Part shown: positions 33,181 through 44,163 of the stretch, piece after piece | Layout: the number at the start of each line of letters is the position of its first letter | Numbering within the stretch: the first letter of the stretch is position 1 | DNA from: Turbatrix aceti | Taxonomy: Eukaryota > Nematoda > Chromadorea > Rhabditida > Panagrolaimidae | Length of the DNA stretch: 64,000 nucleotides | Assembly (NCBI GenBank): GCA_963969345.1 | Contig: OZ017766.1 | Coordinates: forward strand, 8,804,001-8,868,000 | Reading direction: 5' to 3' | Notes under the pieces: generated by a model | Told to the model about the DNA's origin: nothing | What the model saw: the letters and a program-made list of their open reading frames with translations, nothing else | Database searches by the model: none | Position numbers and translations under genes: made by a program

Positions 33181-36018
33181 ATGATTATGAACAGCACCGC
33201 TTCCGAGCAACAGCTCCAGGCGCTCTGCCACCGAAGTGCCGAAATCGCCGGATATTGGCAACTCGCTCTTGCAAGATGGACTCAGTGCTTTTTCAGTGTG
33301 ATAACGATATTCGGTGTAATATATTACGTGAAGATAACCAAAATGTACAAAATTGTTGTTCATCCCAATTTTAAGGTTTGTACATTTTTTATTGTTTTGT
33401 GTTTTAATAGTACTGAGTGGTTTTTAGCTAATTTTATGCAACGATATCCTAATGCATTTTGTCAACTCTGTCGCTATTATTGTGAATTGTTTTGGTCAAG
33501 AAGTAAGTTGTGGGAAACTTTGTATTATTCTGTCGGAGTAGGTTCCCACGGAAAATTATAAAGACTGTCTCGCGGGAACGTTTCTATTGTTCAATACATT
33601 TATTTTTTGTGGTACATACAAAAACAGCTGATATGAGTAACAATGTTATGGGTTTGTTCAATGATTGTTTAGTTTAATTTATTCAATCGTAAAATTTTTT
33701 TGCATAAGCGTAATTAATTTTTCGACCATGTTTACAACCCTTCAGTAGTTTCCCAGTAAAAAAAATAACAGTTCACAAAATTTATGTTTTTTTTTTAATT
33801 AAAATTTGTTGGTGTTTGCTTCTTTTACGTGGTCAAGCTATCAGGTGAATTTTGATGACATCATGATGGACTTTTTGAACTTGAAAAGGATCTTTGCTTA
33901 CGCATGCACATATTTCAACACCGGAAAAACCTTTTATTTTAGTACGTAGTAACCGTAATCCAAAGACCATGCGCGTGGGTGATGCAACGCGGTCTCTGCC
34001 TTCTGCTTCGAGTACCGATCATGGCCTGCATCCTGGCATATTCCTTCCTCCACGTAATTATGTTCACCGAACGCGCCGCCGCTGCCTTTTTTCTCTCTTC
34101 TTACGCCAAATTTTCAAAGTTCTACGGAATATTTGTTCTAATTTTTCAGTTTTTGTAAAAATTTCAAAAACAAATATTTACAAAACAAAAAATTTCAAAA
34201 ATAAATTTTTACAGAACAAAATGTTTGTTATGTACAATATTTTTTTAAAAATGTGAAACACGTTTTTTTTAATGCAATTTTTTAGTGGGGGTGTTAAAAA
34301 AACATAGATCACTCCTATCATTTTTTTCCATTTTTGTAAAAATACCCGCTTAAACACCTGACTTCTCAAATGTCTGAGCTTTTGTTTTCCGCAGATTCCG
34401 GCTTAGTTTTGTATAGATAGAAAAACGATGATAAAAAATGCATTTAGAATTCACGTGAAACAATTATCGTCTAAAACTAAATACTATAAACTGTAAAACA
34501 ACGATAAACGAAAAACGATAATTATTTATTTACTAAATAAGTTGCGCTTTGGTGTGAAAAAAAACAGGGCGATCTTTTTTGTTACACTATTTTGTAACGT
34601 ATAATTATGGTTAGTGTCTGGAGGCGTAAAAGTTACTTTTAAGAAAGTGAACTTACATAAAAACAAATTTGAGTAAATATTTGTTTTTAAGCTTCGGTTA
34701 CTATTTTTAAGTTGTGACGTCTTTGGAGACGCGGATTTAAAAAAAAAATGCTTCGGGAAAATAAACAAATGTCGCAATTACGGTTGTGGTTGTTTTTCGT
34801 CTTAAAAGTAAAGCTAAATTAAATTTAACAAAAAAAACATTCGTCACAGAAAAAAAATTGTGAATGTACAACGTTTTCCGAAAATCACGTTAGCACTTTT
34901 TTTCAGTACATTGTAACCGTAATCCAAAGACCATGCGCATTCGTAATGGAACGATGGCTTTGTCTTCTGCTTCGGGCAGCTCCGATGGCATGCATTCTCG
35001 CGTATTCCTTCCTCCACGTGGTTCTCTTCACCGAACGCGCCGCCGCTGCCTTTTTCCTCTCTTCCTACGCCAAATTTTCAAAGTTCTACGGAATTGTTGC
35101 CATTGGATTTCTCGTAAGTTTTTGTAATACACATTTTTGATTGATCGTTCCTCTAAAAAATGACAACCTACAGTACCTCCTGTTAATCTCCATATCCTAC
35201 TACTGGTACATGGACGACGACATGTCAGAGCTCTCGGCGTACTGTCTCGCCACGAATTCAGGCAACGCGCCAAAGATACTACTGACGTTCGAGGTAACAC
35301 TGGGCATCGATCTCGTCGTGACGCTGGCCGACTTCTTCCTCTACTACGTCAGCAACAAGCGCTTCGCCAGACGGGTCGATGCGGCTTCGTTCGCGTGAGT
35401 CGGGATTGTTGGACCCGTGTTTACGGTTCCTTTTTCAGAAGGAATTATCAGCTCAACAAGTCCATGCAAATCAGGGAAAACGAAATCACTCTAGCTCTGA
35501 TTTTTCCACTTTCTGTGCTGCATTCTGTTCTCTATACGGCATTTATGGTACTGACAACTCTCACGCGGTCCGTGTTCAAAGTCAGTCGCATCGAAATTGC
35601 CATTGAAGGCGCGGAAATTGTGGGTTTTTGCAAATGTGTGCTTTCATCAATGTTTCTTCGGGCGGATTAATTAAAAAAAAAAATGTTGATAAGTGTTTTT
35701 TTGCAAAGAATAATTTTGTGAAAGAATTTTTACGTGTACAAAGTACAGTTTTTTGACGTCAAATTTTTTTTTATCATACTTCCTTGTTGAAAAAATTGTT
35801 TGGAATATTGTGTTTGTAATTTATACCGTAATTAAAAATTTATTTTTCAGTTAATTGAAGTCTACACTGCCACGACCATGCTCGCGCTCTGCTACCTTCA
35901 CCTGAGGTTGTACAGAAAGCGACAGGAAGCCAACAAGCGAGTCATCGTCAGCTCGGATCACGGAAACGTTTACTTTCAACAATTTGAGAATCAGCTGGGC
36001 AGTCGCATGCTCAGATAA
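33181..36018 (+). CDS. Serpentine chemoreceptor-like 7TM GPCR (Sra/Srab/Srb type)
   Basis: Exons supported: 33181..33375, 34907..35113, 35174..35394, 35439..35619 and 35851..36018, with matching phases from the second onward. The first encodes an N-glycosylation-like N-terminus, a CHRSAEIAGY segment, TM1 and HPNFK. The second has VTVIQRPCAFVMERWLCLLLR and then TM3 with ERAAAAFFLSSY. The third covers TM4 and TM5, the fourth NYQLNKSMQIRENE and TM6, and the last TM7 and a tail with DHGNVYFQQFENQ. Cys before TM3, the ER-A--FF-S-Y motif and the YQL....Q..EN motif are typical of nematode Sra/Srab/Srb receptors, which act in chemosensory cilia. TM2 is not covered: either an exon between 33376 and 34906 is missed or the gene is defective. 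A second, similar copy of the TM3 exon lies at 33943. An AATAAA signal sits at 36152. Confidence 0.75.
33943..34147 (+). pseudogene. Duplicate of the GPCR TM3 exon (alternative or decaying)
   Basis: Directly after a tattttag acceptor, this stretch encodes YVVTVIQRPCAWVMQRGLC... through FFLSSYAKFSKFYGI. It is nearly the same as the exon at 34907. No GTAAGT donor exists at the equivalent position. The next plausible donor (GTAAAA after TTTTT) gives phase 2, which would not join the following exon in frame. It could be a mutually exclusive exon with an unrecognised donor, but the broken 3' end favours a relic of tandem exon duplication. Confidence 0.6.
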
Positions 36019-36300
36019 ATTCGATTATTATGTACAGACTACAAATACATGTGCTTTCCGAGTTTGTGTGTACCCCCGCGAAAAAAAATTTTACCTCTTT
36101 GACATGAGACTACAGAGACCAAAGAGCAGGCATTTCATTGACAAAAGCAACAATAAATATGTATAAAATGTTGCATTGTTGAATGACACTCCAGCCAGCC
36201 AGCCAGCAGGTTGTCAACACCAGACACCTTGTTTTTTGAACTTTATAATTTTTTTATTTATATGTAATGCGCATGCAAGCTGAACTGAGAATTTGAATTT

Positions 36301-36774
36301 TTACCACCATTGCTGATCACTTCGACCGTAATCAGGTCGGTAGTTGGAGACACCATTTTCACCGTAGGGACTCTGGTAACCGTAAGCCGGGGAGTACTGG
36401 TAGCCGTTATAAGCTGTGTATCCGTTGGCACCATAACCGTTGCTGAAGCCATTTCCATTAGCGTAGTCTTCTGCGGCATCGGTATTGTCGTAAGGATGAG
36501 TCTGCCAGTAACCGTTGCCAGCGTACCCAGTGCCAAAAGCTCGTCGGTGCCTTCCTGGGACCTAAAAATTTTTTTGTTAAAAAAAAATTTTTTAATTTTT
36601 TTTTAATTTAAAACATTTTTTTTTTAATTATGTAAATTTTTTTTTTGGCATTCAAACAAAAAATCCAACCTGAGCCTGGCGCTTGTTCATGGACAACCCA
36701 TCTTTTCCAGCAAATACACCTGCGATGACGACAACGAAAAACAGAAACAAAAAACAGAAAAATGTGATTTTCAT
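36301..36774 (-). CDS. Secreted Tyr/Gly/Asn-rich small protein (121 aa)
   Basis: Exon 1 is 36774..36670 (35 codons) and exon 2 is 36561..36301, with GTTGGA donor and TTTTTAG acceptor, phase 0. Residues 1-22 form a signal peptide (MKITFFCFLFLFFVVVIAGVFA). A short propeptide-like stretch follows, with dibasic NKR and then RHRR. The mature part has repeated NGYxxNGY, YGY and YSPAYGYQSPYGEN motifs and ends SDQQWW. No cysteine lies in the mature part. Dibasic sites followed by a Tyr/Gly-rich chain resemble nematode neuropeptide-like or antimicrobial precursors, but no repeated cleavable peptide is present, so a structural matrix role is equally possible. A TATAAAAG box lies at 36820..36827, about 46 bp upstream. 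Confidence 0.75.
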
Positions 36775-36819
36775 TTTTTGAGGCAATTTTTTTTCTACTA
36801 ATAATGTTGGCCTAAACTT

Positions 36820-36827
36820 CTTTTATA
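36820..36827 (-). promoter_or_regulatory. TATA box (TATAAAAG) of the Tyr/Gly-rich gene
   Basis: The minus strand reads TATAAAAG about 46 bp from the ATG. A second TATAAA-like site lies closer to the start, near 36833. Confidence 0.5.
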
Positions 36828-37665
36828 GTTCCTTTATAAAAGCATTTCTCTCTCCAATAATCCTAAATGTCAATATTTTCCCTCGGGTCACGACACATTT
36901 GCAAGCAGGTAGGTATGTTGTAAATCCGAGCAAAATGACTGGGTAAACCGGAAGGATTATCAAAGTGTGCACACGTTTCTGGAAAATCAGGTAAAGGTCA
37001 GGTACCACTTCTGGCTCTTGATTGAGTTGTGCATAAATAAATATTAGACAAGGCAAGCCCTTTTGTCTGTAAAAAGTGGAAAAAATGGTTTTGGAAAATA
37101 AAACTTTCATAAATGCAAAAAAAACCTCAAATTGTTTTTCCAAAAAAAAAATTTTTAACGATTTTAATTTTTTGGAAAATTTGGCGCAAAGGGTAAAAAA
37201 ACGTTACAAAATTCAAACAGAAATGTCAATAATTTTGCAATGAAAATTCCAAAAAGAAAAAATTGTCGTAAACAATTTTTCAAATTTTTTTTTGAAAAAA
37301 TGTATTCATTTTAATTTTTTTTATCTTTTCAAACCCAAAAAAATATATTTTTTACGTTTTTGTTTAAAAAAAGTTTGTACGGCTGTTTTTTTAAACCCAA
37401 AAAACGATTTTTTAAATTAATAGGATTTTTTTCAAAATCCAAAATAAATGTTTTTCAAATGTTTTTATTAATGACAAAAAATTTTGTTCGGGGGTAATTT
37501 AATTTAATTTTTTTAAATTTGTCACATAAAAAAATTTTCGATCAATTTTGCAATTTTTGACTTGATTTATTTTTTGGATTTGAAAATTCTGTCAAACTTA
37601 TAAATAATTCAAATGCTTTTTTAGCGTTTTTATATCGTGAAACTTATCTACAAAAAATATAAAAT

Positions 37666-38646
37666 TCAGGAAATAATCAGATTCAACGACGGCAAACCTG
37701 GAAAAATGGTTTCTGCGCTCCGATAAAAAGCAATGGTATTATTGACAAAAGTCTTGAAAAGTTCGGCATCGGCAGCCAGAGTTTCAGTTGTCCAGCAGAT
37801 TGGCAGCGGATCACAGACAGCCGTAGCAGGCGTCGCTTCGATCGCCCAGATGAGAGTCGTGATTCCCATCTGGCAGATTGGGGGCGAGAGCACGGATGCC
37901 GGCAGAATGCAGAGCGAGTCGAGGGTCGTTTTTACGGATGTCTCGACTAGGAGGCCCTGGAGACTGGCATATCCGTCGTGGCAGGGCCCGCAGAGGCCGT
38001 GGAGGAGTGCAAAGCCTTCGTCGATGACTGACGGGAATTTGGTCGCAAACGCCGAGATGTAGGGTCGGAATTCGGAGGGAGAGAGGCTGATCAGTTGTTG
38101 CTCGAGAGGCTGAAATTTGGATTTTGTTAGGGTTTTTTCTGTCTGCATCAAACAAAATACTAAAAAATTGGTATTTATTAAAAAAAATTATTTCCAAAAT
38201 AAAAAAAAATTAACAAAAAAATGTTCATTTAAAAAAATTATAAAAAGTTAAAAATATAAAATCTTCAAAGCGTTAAAAACAGATTTTTTTGTTCTTTTTA
38301 ATTTTTTTGTCGTAAAAATCTGAAAAATTCATCCATCCGTAAATTTCGAGTAAATATCTTTTAAAAAATTTTTGATCTCATTGCTTCAGTTTTTTTTTCA
38401 AAAACGATGAAAGCTAAAAAAGCTGAAATCAATTTGAAAACATTTTTTTAGAAACAATATTTGCAGGATTTTGTAAATTTTTTTCATTTTTTTTATTTTG
38501 GAAAAAAATCATTGTGCCAACCCATAAAAAGTATTGAAAAAAACAAAACTAACAGTAAAACTCGAATAATTTCCACCATCAGCATAAATTTCTCCAATTA
38601 TGACTCCCGCAACGAAGAAAAAAAAAGTAAATCCAGAAAAAGCCAT
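37666..38646 (-). CDS. Secreted Cys-containing protein, left-arm copy (178 aa)
   Basis: Exon 1 is 38646..38554 (31 codons: signal peptide beginning MAFSGFTFFFFVAGV) and exon 2 is 38109..37666, joined phase 0 (GTTAGT donor, ATTTCAG acceptor). The mature chain contains six cysteines (CGPC, then CILP, ICQM, VCDP and ICWT contexts). It is helical and hydrophobic, with FRPYISAFATKFPSVIDEG early and NNTIAFYRSAETIFPG late. It has one or two N-glycosylation sequons. I do not recognise a family; it looks like a small secreted helical protein with three disulfides. The right-arm copy is 58091..59141. The exon 1 sequences differ by at least one residue (I versus K after AGV). An upstream in-frame Met is possible, but the chosen start gives the best signal peptide. 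Confidence 0.7.
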
Positions 38647-39005
38647 TTGGAAGCCAGTAGAACAATTATATTGAATTATCCTTTTTTTCGGATCAGTTCT
38701 ACCTTTATAAAGCCATGTCGGAACAAAGGAACACAATTTCCTCCTTTGTCGACAAAAAACAAAGCAAAAAAAGACGAACGTACCCGGAAGTCAAAAAAAA
38801 AGACTGATCAAACGAACACGAGAACGCGCTTGTTTTTAAATTATGTCGCTAACAACGAAAATCCGTGTACGTACCAAAAAAAGACTGTGGTCAAACAAAC
38901 AAGTTACTATATTTACAAAAATAGATGCGGTAACCAAACAAAAAATGTCATACGAAAACTGAATAATCGTATACAATAATCTGAAATAAAATTATATATT
39001 GCAGC

Positions 39006-39333
39006 CAGGGTTTTCTAATTTGTCTTTTTGTACCGCTCGCTCCGCTCCCGCTCATGAGCAGAGCGGGAGCGGAACAAAAATCGGTAGCGCTCAAAGTAAA
39101 ATTTCAAAAATTTTTAGCCAAATAGGGGAAAAAAGTTCAAATTCAAAGGCTTTTCAGGTGTTTGGACAAATTTTAGTGACAAATACTCGAAAGCGAAGAG
39201 AAATGATAAAAAAAAAATCAGACAAATTGCCATAAATTGTTTGTGTTTTTTGAACTCAAGTTGCTTTCACCTCTCGCTCCTTCAAGATTTGTGCACTCGC
39301 TCCGTTCCCGCTCAGGAGCGGTCGAAAACCCTG
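39006..39333. mobile_element. hAT-type non-autonomous element (328 bp), left-arm copy
   Basis: Terminal inverted repeats CAGGGTTTTC and GAAAACCCTG are flanked by a perfect 8-bp direct repeat ATTGCAGC (38998..39005 and 39334..39341). CAGGG-type termini and an 8-bp duplication are hallmarks of hAT transposons. Subterminal GCTCGCTCCG/CCCGCTCATGAGCGGGAGCGG-type motifs recur near both ends. No transposase is encoded. The same insertion is present in the right arm, so it predates the duplication. Confidence 0.85.
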
Positions 39334-39484
39334 ATTGCAGCAAACAAATTTATTTATTTTAAAAAGTACATATAATAATCACAACAATGAAATAGTATTT
39401 ATCATTTTTTAATAGTTCACAGTAAATAAAGTTAAAACAAAAATTATAATAGACGAAAAAAGTTGATACACAAATTAAAAAAAT

Positions 39485-39835
39485 TTACACGACGAAAATG
39501 CAGCGCCAGTAGACATTCTCTTCGTCCTGGTCTTTTTGCGTGGGAAGAGTAGCGACCGTTTGGATCGTGGTGGTTTCGTGAGTGTTTCTTCTGAAAACAT
39601 AATAAATTTTAAATATGAAAATTGAAAAGAAGCGTTCAAAAAATTTTTATGGAACTATTTTAATTTTAATTTTAAAACATTAAAATGTTTTTATGCAATT
39701 TGGCAAATCTTACTGTTTGTGAAAAGTTTGGCGTCTAAAGAAAATGACAAGGACGAAAACTGCGATGAAAGTTAATAAAATAATAATTGCGAGTGGTAGA
39801 AAAATGTTAACAGTTGTATCCTGTGGCTTGCTCAT
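39485..39835 (-). CDS. Single-pass membrane microprotein, left-arm copy (75 aa)
   Basis: Exon 1 is 39835..39714 and exon 2 is 39590..39485, joined with phase 2 (GTAAGA donor, TTTTCAG acceptor). Residues 1-10 are polar (MSKPQDTTVN). About 11-33 form one hydrophobic helix (IFLPLAIIILLTFIAVFVLV) ended by RRQ, predicting a type III or tail-like single-pass protein. The cytosolic-type tail is Thr/Gln-rich (HETTTIQTVATLPTQKDQDEE) and ends NVYWRCIFVV. No family is recognised. It is divergently arranged with the 590-aa surface-protein gene (ATGs 560 bp apart), so the two may share a promoter region. Two copies with an intact frame and intron support it being real. Confidence 0.65.
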
Positions 39836-40395
39836 TGTAATGCAAAAATATGTAATACAACTTCGTATGTACGCTTTTTCGTTTCTATGCGTTTTTTATA
39901 TTTTCTTTTTCTGCGTTGTTAACATTTTTACTGTGAATCAACACCGCTTCTTGGTGATTCCTGTTTCCCTATACACTCAAAAATATTACACATAGTATGT
40001 ATTTACATCCCGAACAACCACGGTAAACATGATGAATAATAATACAACGATTGTTGCCCAAAAAACTCTGAATAACGTTTTTCTGAAAAAAATAATTTGC
40101 ACTAGAGAAAAATTTTGGAAAAAGCATTTCAAGGGTTTTGTGTTTGCTTTGGATACTGAAGACAAAAAATACAAATTTGATCAGAAACAAGTTGGGCAAT
40201 TTGCATGACAAGATTCCAAACTGAAAAAAAATAAACGAAAACAACTGAAAATTTGCATATTTGCATGTCACGAAAAACAAATTTATACGGACTTGATTCC
40301 GACGATCGCGTCAGTCGTGTCAGTTCTCTTCCGCTCGTCAGTTTGTCTCTGCCAAAGAAAAAAATTTTCGCCGATCAGAAACTGCCGTCACGAGC

Positions 40396-43300
40396 ATGCT
40401 GCGGCCTTCTTTGACGCTCATCGCAACGCTCTTTGCTCTTTCCTGCCCCGCAGTCGTCGATGGCATCTTTATGGATATGTATGACAGTAAGTTTTTGCTG
40501 TTGTCTTCATTGCCAAAAACCATAGTACATATTATACATACTAGGTGTTTGTTTTTGCAGAACTATTCCAGATCGAGCTCCTCGACGACTGCTCGGTATA
40601 CATCTATGATCGGATAGTTTTTATTCCTGATACCAAAGATCGGTGGTGTCACCTTCCAAAGTCAAATATGAATTCCGGAGCTACTGCTACGGATGCATCT
40701 GTTGAGTCAACCTGGACTGTACATATAAAAGTCAGCTATGTAGACGACGATAACATTGTCAAAGCTCGGTGGGTAATGTCAGATGGCGACGTTTTCTCAA
40801 GTAAGGTTTTTGGTTTGTGTATAATCGTTCTAATACGAACGTTTTTTAAAAGTGGGTGACCCAAAATATTTATTTATTTGGGGTCACCCATTTTTTTTAA
40901 ACTGAACGTTACATACATGTTACATACAACTTTTTGGGTTGATTGAACAGCCATTTTTTTGTTCGCAAACGAGCACGAACAATTTTTGTCAAAATTGTTT
41001 GAAAAACCGAACGAACCTGAACATTTTTGATCTTGTTCGCGAACGAACACGAACGAACATCGAAGAGGTTATTTTCATAATTCGTTCAAAATTTTGTTCG
41101 TTTCATCCTTTCAGAAAATTTAGTGAACAAACGGGAAACAAATAAATTCATGAAAAATTCGAAAACGAACAAGAAAAATCAAGTTCCAGTTGCTTCTAAA
41201 AAAATGTTTAAGCGACAGGATTTAGGATCAAGGGGGAAAAGAGAACTTTTTTAAAAACATCGGATTTTGTAATTCTGGATTCTGAAAGGTTTTTGATAAA
41301 AATTGATCAGAGAGAAAAAGGCTGAAAATTTTTAGAGACCATGGACGTGGAAAACAAAAATTGGCTTCAGGGTGTTTTTCTGAAAATGACCTCTTTTACG
41401 CGCGCGCACGCTCTTTTATTGTCACTTGATGCGAAACTGTGCGCGTTTTCTCGAGTGCGCATCATAAATGTCTATGGACGAACTCATTGCGGTCACTCCT
41501 TTGTTTTGTGCAACGCACCTCTGAAAACCCAATCTGTCCCTACTAAAAAAATGTTCAGCTTTTTTCTCCATGAGTAGAGCGCGTGGCATCAATTTTTATC
41601 AAAAACCTTTCAGAATCTAGAATAACAAAATTTGATGTTTTTAAAAATCCGTGTATTGCGTTTTTAGACGTTTTGGGGGTGGGTAACAATTCTGGCTCAA
41701 AATATTTGAAAGTCTAAAAAACTCTACATCTTATATATATGTCGTTTCAGCAGACTTAGTCTCGCAAGATTACTTCGAAGCGGTTAAGGAAAAAAAATAT
41801 AAAAAAGTTAAAAGTATCAAAACCGTTGAACATGCACCCTCAGAATACGGAAGACATATCCTACGCGAATTGATTGGTGATAAAGAATGGTATAATGTAG
41901 TATATGAAGCCTGTAAATACGGAAAGACGTCGACCAGTAACTTTGCTAATCATGTAGAAGTGGATCGTTATAACGACTATGCTAAAGTCACGGTAAGATT
42001 ATTCAAATTCAAGTTACAATTGTATATAACAATTATAATTTATATACAGAAACAACCTGATTGCGACCCCAATGTGATGGCACACTATCCCGCAATTAGT
42101 TACCGCGATCGTAAAACTAATGTAACAGTATACGTCGATCCAGCGCATCCGGAAGAACGGAAATGCACTGTGGGTAACATGTCATTAATTCTGCGTCCTA
42201 TCAAACAATCTATGCTAACAAATGTCCTGTCCTACAATATTGTTAAAAACTTCAGTCAATCATGTATGTTTTCAAAAATGCATTTAACAACAAATTTTAT
42301 TTATCACAAATGTTTTTTTTCAGTTCCAATACCGTATGCCAAGCCTATACAAAATTTTGAGCCAGAATTAATTGGAGCAATAAAAACCGAAAAAGGCATA
42401 CAGTCCTTTGGAAGTGAATTCGAAGTGCCAAAGATCGAAGAGGATTGTAAGTTTTTTTATCACAAAAAAAACAAAATGGCTGGAAGAGTTTCTGAATTAG
42501 AAAAAAGAGTAATTAATTACTTTGTTTCAAAATTTAGTTACTACTGTTTGTACATATAAGCTTTTTGGATTCAGTCAAAATTACCGATAACAAATCAAAA
42601 TGAGTCGAAAATACTGCACAGAAATTTTTGAATTCCGAAACATCAGATGCTTCAAAAAATTGAAAAAAAAGAATTTTTTTAAATTTGTAAATTTTTAATT
42701 TTAAGACACCGAGCAGCCATTTTTCTTCTACGATGCAACAGCAAAAAAGTACTCACCTTTGTTTTTGTACTACAAATCCATAGGAACTAATCGACTGTTT
42801 TCCATTCGCTTCGTTTCCAATAAAACGTTTTACGACGTCTTCTCGCCAATGGACTACATGACACCGTGCAACTTTTCATACAATAACCTCGCAGTCAAAG
42901 TGGCTGCTGCTCCAAGGGTCATTAGACAGAATGCGGAGTCCATTTCCATTGAAGGTATGAAATTAAAAAAAAAAAACATGTGATCGAATAATGTTAAATA
43001 AAATTCTTTTTTTCAGTCTACTTCTTCCTCAACTCCGTGGAATTTCAGTACTGTGCTTTGGAGGTTGATTTCAAGTACTCTGGATCTGAGCGCAAAGTTA
43101 GCGTCAAAGAGAGGTCCGACATCAACGCTTACGTACACGTCCAGCAGCGTTCAACGACAGCTGCGAACTGTGATTTCGGGGGCCGCACAGTTCGCTGGCT
43201 GCTCGCCTACTCAACGAACCACGACGCCGAACTCGTCAGTCTCGACAACAGCCCATCGAGTCCCATTTTTGTGTGTAGCCACTGTGGTGCCATGTCCAAG

Positions 43301-43690
43301 ATGTACTGCGACATAAATCCCGAAGTAGGAAGCACATACCACTCTGCAGTGTACATTCAAACCCTCATAGCCGGAGCAACCAATGTCACGTACGTCAGAA
43401 TCAAGAATGAACGGAATTATGAACTGATGGTTGAAACATACGATACAACGTTGCCCAAAGAATACTATTTTGTACAAACCGTGGATTTAAGTGAGTTGAA
43501 AACTTACTCGCAAACGCTGAAAAGAGCTAAAAATTGCAATTTTTGTTTAGATTTAGAACTTCACGAATGGAAGGTCCGATTGGATAAAGGCGCGGTCGAC
43601 GAAGACTATTACTCAACTTGGTTGGATGCTGGCAATTCTTATTCTTCCTACTGGTGGCTTCTTTTGTTTGCTCTTGTTTTTCTGATTTAA
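40396..43690 (+). CDS. Large secreted or GPI-anchored surface protein, left-arm copy (590 aa)
   Basis: Eight exons join in consistent phase: 40396..40486, 40561..40800, 41751..41992, 42050..42263, 42324..42446, 42706..42954, 43017..43490, 43551..43690. Residues 1-22 form a signal peptide (MLRPSLTLIATLFALSCPAVVDG). The body is beta-rich with scattered cysteines and sequons (NVT, NFS, NMS, NKT). A CSHCGAMSKMYC cluster and paired Cys suggest disulfide-linked extracellular domains. The C-terminus is small polar residues (AGNSYSSY) followed by WWLLLFALVFLI, ending at the stop: the pattern of a GPI-anchor signal. No family is recognised. Exon 3 begins at tandem acceptors (CAGCAG), allowing a one-codon alternative. 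An AATAAA site is at 43731. Intron 2 holds a GTTCG element fragment and a 0.45-kb palindrome. Confidence 0.8.
40938..41150. mobile_element. GTTCG-rich MITE fragment, left arm
   Basis: Shows the end-type sequence of the family at 252..669 (gttcgcaaacgagcacgaac, ttgttcgcgaacgaacacg, aaaattttgttcgtttcatcc) but not the full interior. It is intronic in the 590-aa surface-protein gene and mirrored at 55587..55799. Confidence 0.55.
41225..41675. repeat. 0.45-kb intronic palindrome, left arm
   Basis: The left half (aaacatcggattttgtaattctgg ... ttttgataaaaattgat ... ggctgaaaa) is mirrored by the right half (tcagcttttttctcc ... atcaatttttatcaaaaacc ... tctagaataac). The loop contains a GC-rich acgcgcgcgcacgctc stretch and a ctcgagtgcgcatc stretch. 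The 78-codon frame inside it is symmetric noise. Confidence 0.7.
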
Positions 43691-44163
43691 AATATATAGA
43701 ACAATGTGTAATTACTATTTTTGTGGTCTGAATAAATTCAATGTAAATATTATGTAAATTTTTTTTAGATAAATTTGGGGGAAAAGTCCAAATCCGAAAT
43801 GTTTTAGGATAAATAAATTGTTCGTGTTTTTTGAACTTTGCTCCTATTTTTTGATCCAAAAAACGGTCAAAAATCCTCCGTCTACAACGAAATGAAAGCT
43901 TCGAAGTTTGCCCCACGTAAAATGTAATTATTTATCAGTATTTTCGGTTACGTTCACATAGAAAAAAATTACGTTCACTCAAAAACTCTAATTCCACAAT
44001 TCTTGGCGTTGTGTCCTGACTGCCAAGTTTTTTTTGAGTTCGCGATTTTCTTTCTCCCATAAATATAAATTTTGTTTTCGTTATTTTCGCTTTTGCAGGT
44101 TTCTTCTCTTTCATTTGCCACCTTTTTTGCTTCTTATTTTTACGATACCTGTAAAAGCTACCA

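Larger units (their letters stand above)
37215..43907. repeat. Inverted duplication, left arm (~6.7 kb)
   Basis: From 38.9 kb to 43.9 kb every position x pairs with 96737-x on the opposite strand without register change. Outside that, one indel of about 70 bp near 38.5 kb shifts the sum to about 96807. Homology is still recognisable at 37215-37290 versus 59520-59585 and fades beyond. Differences are sparse: single substitutions, A/T-run length changes, and the 70-bp indel. The arm carries three genes, one hAT-type element, a GTTCG element fragment and an intronic palindrome, all mirrored in the right arm. Confidence 0.93.
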
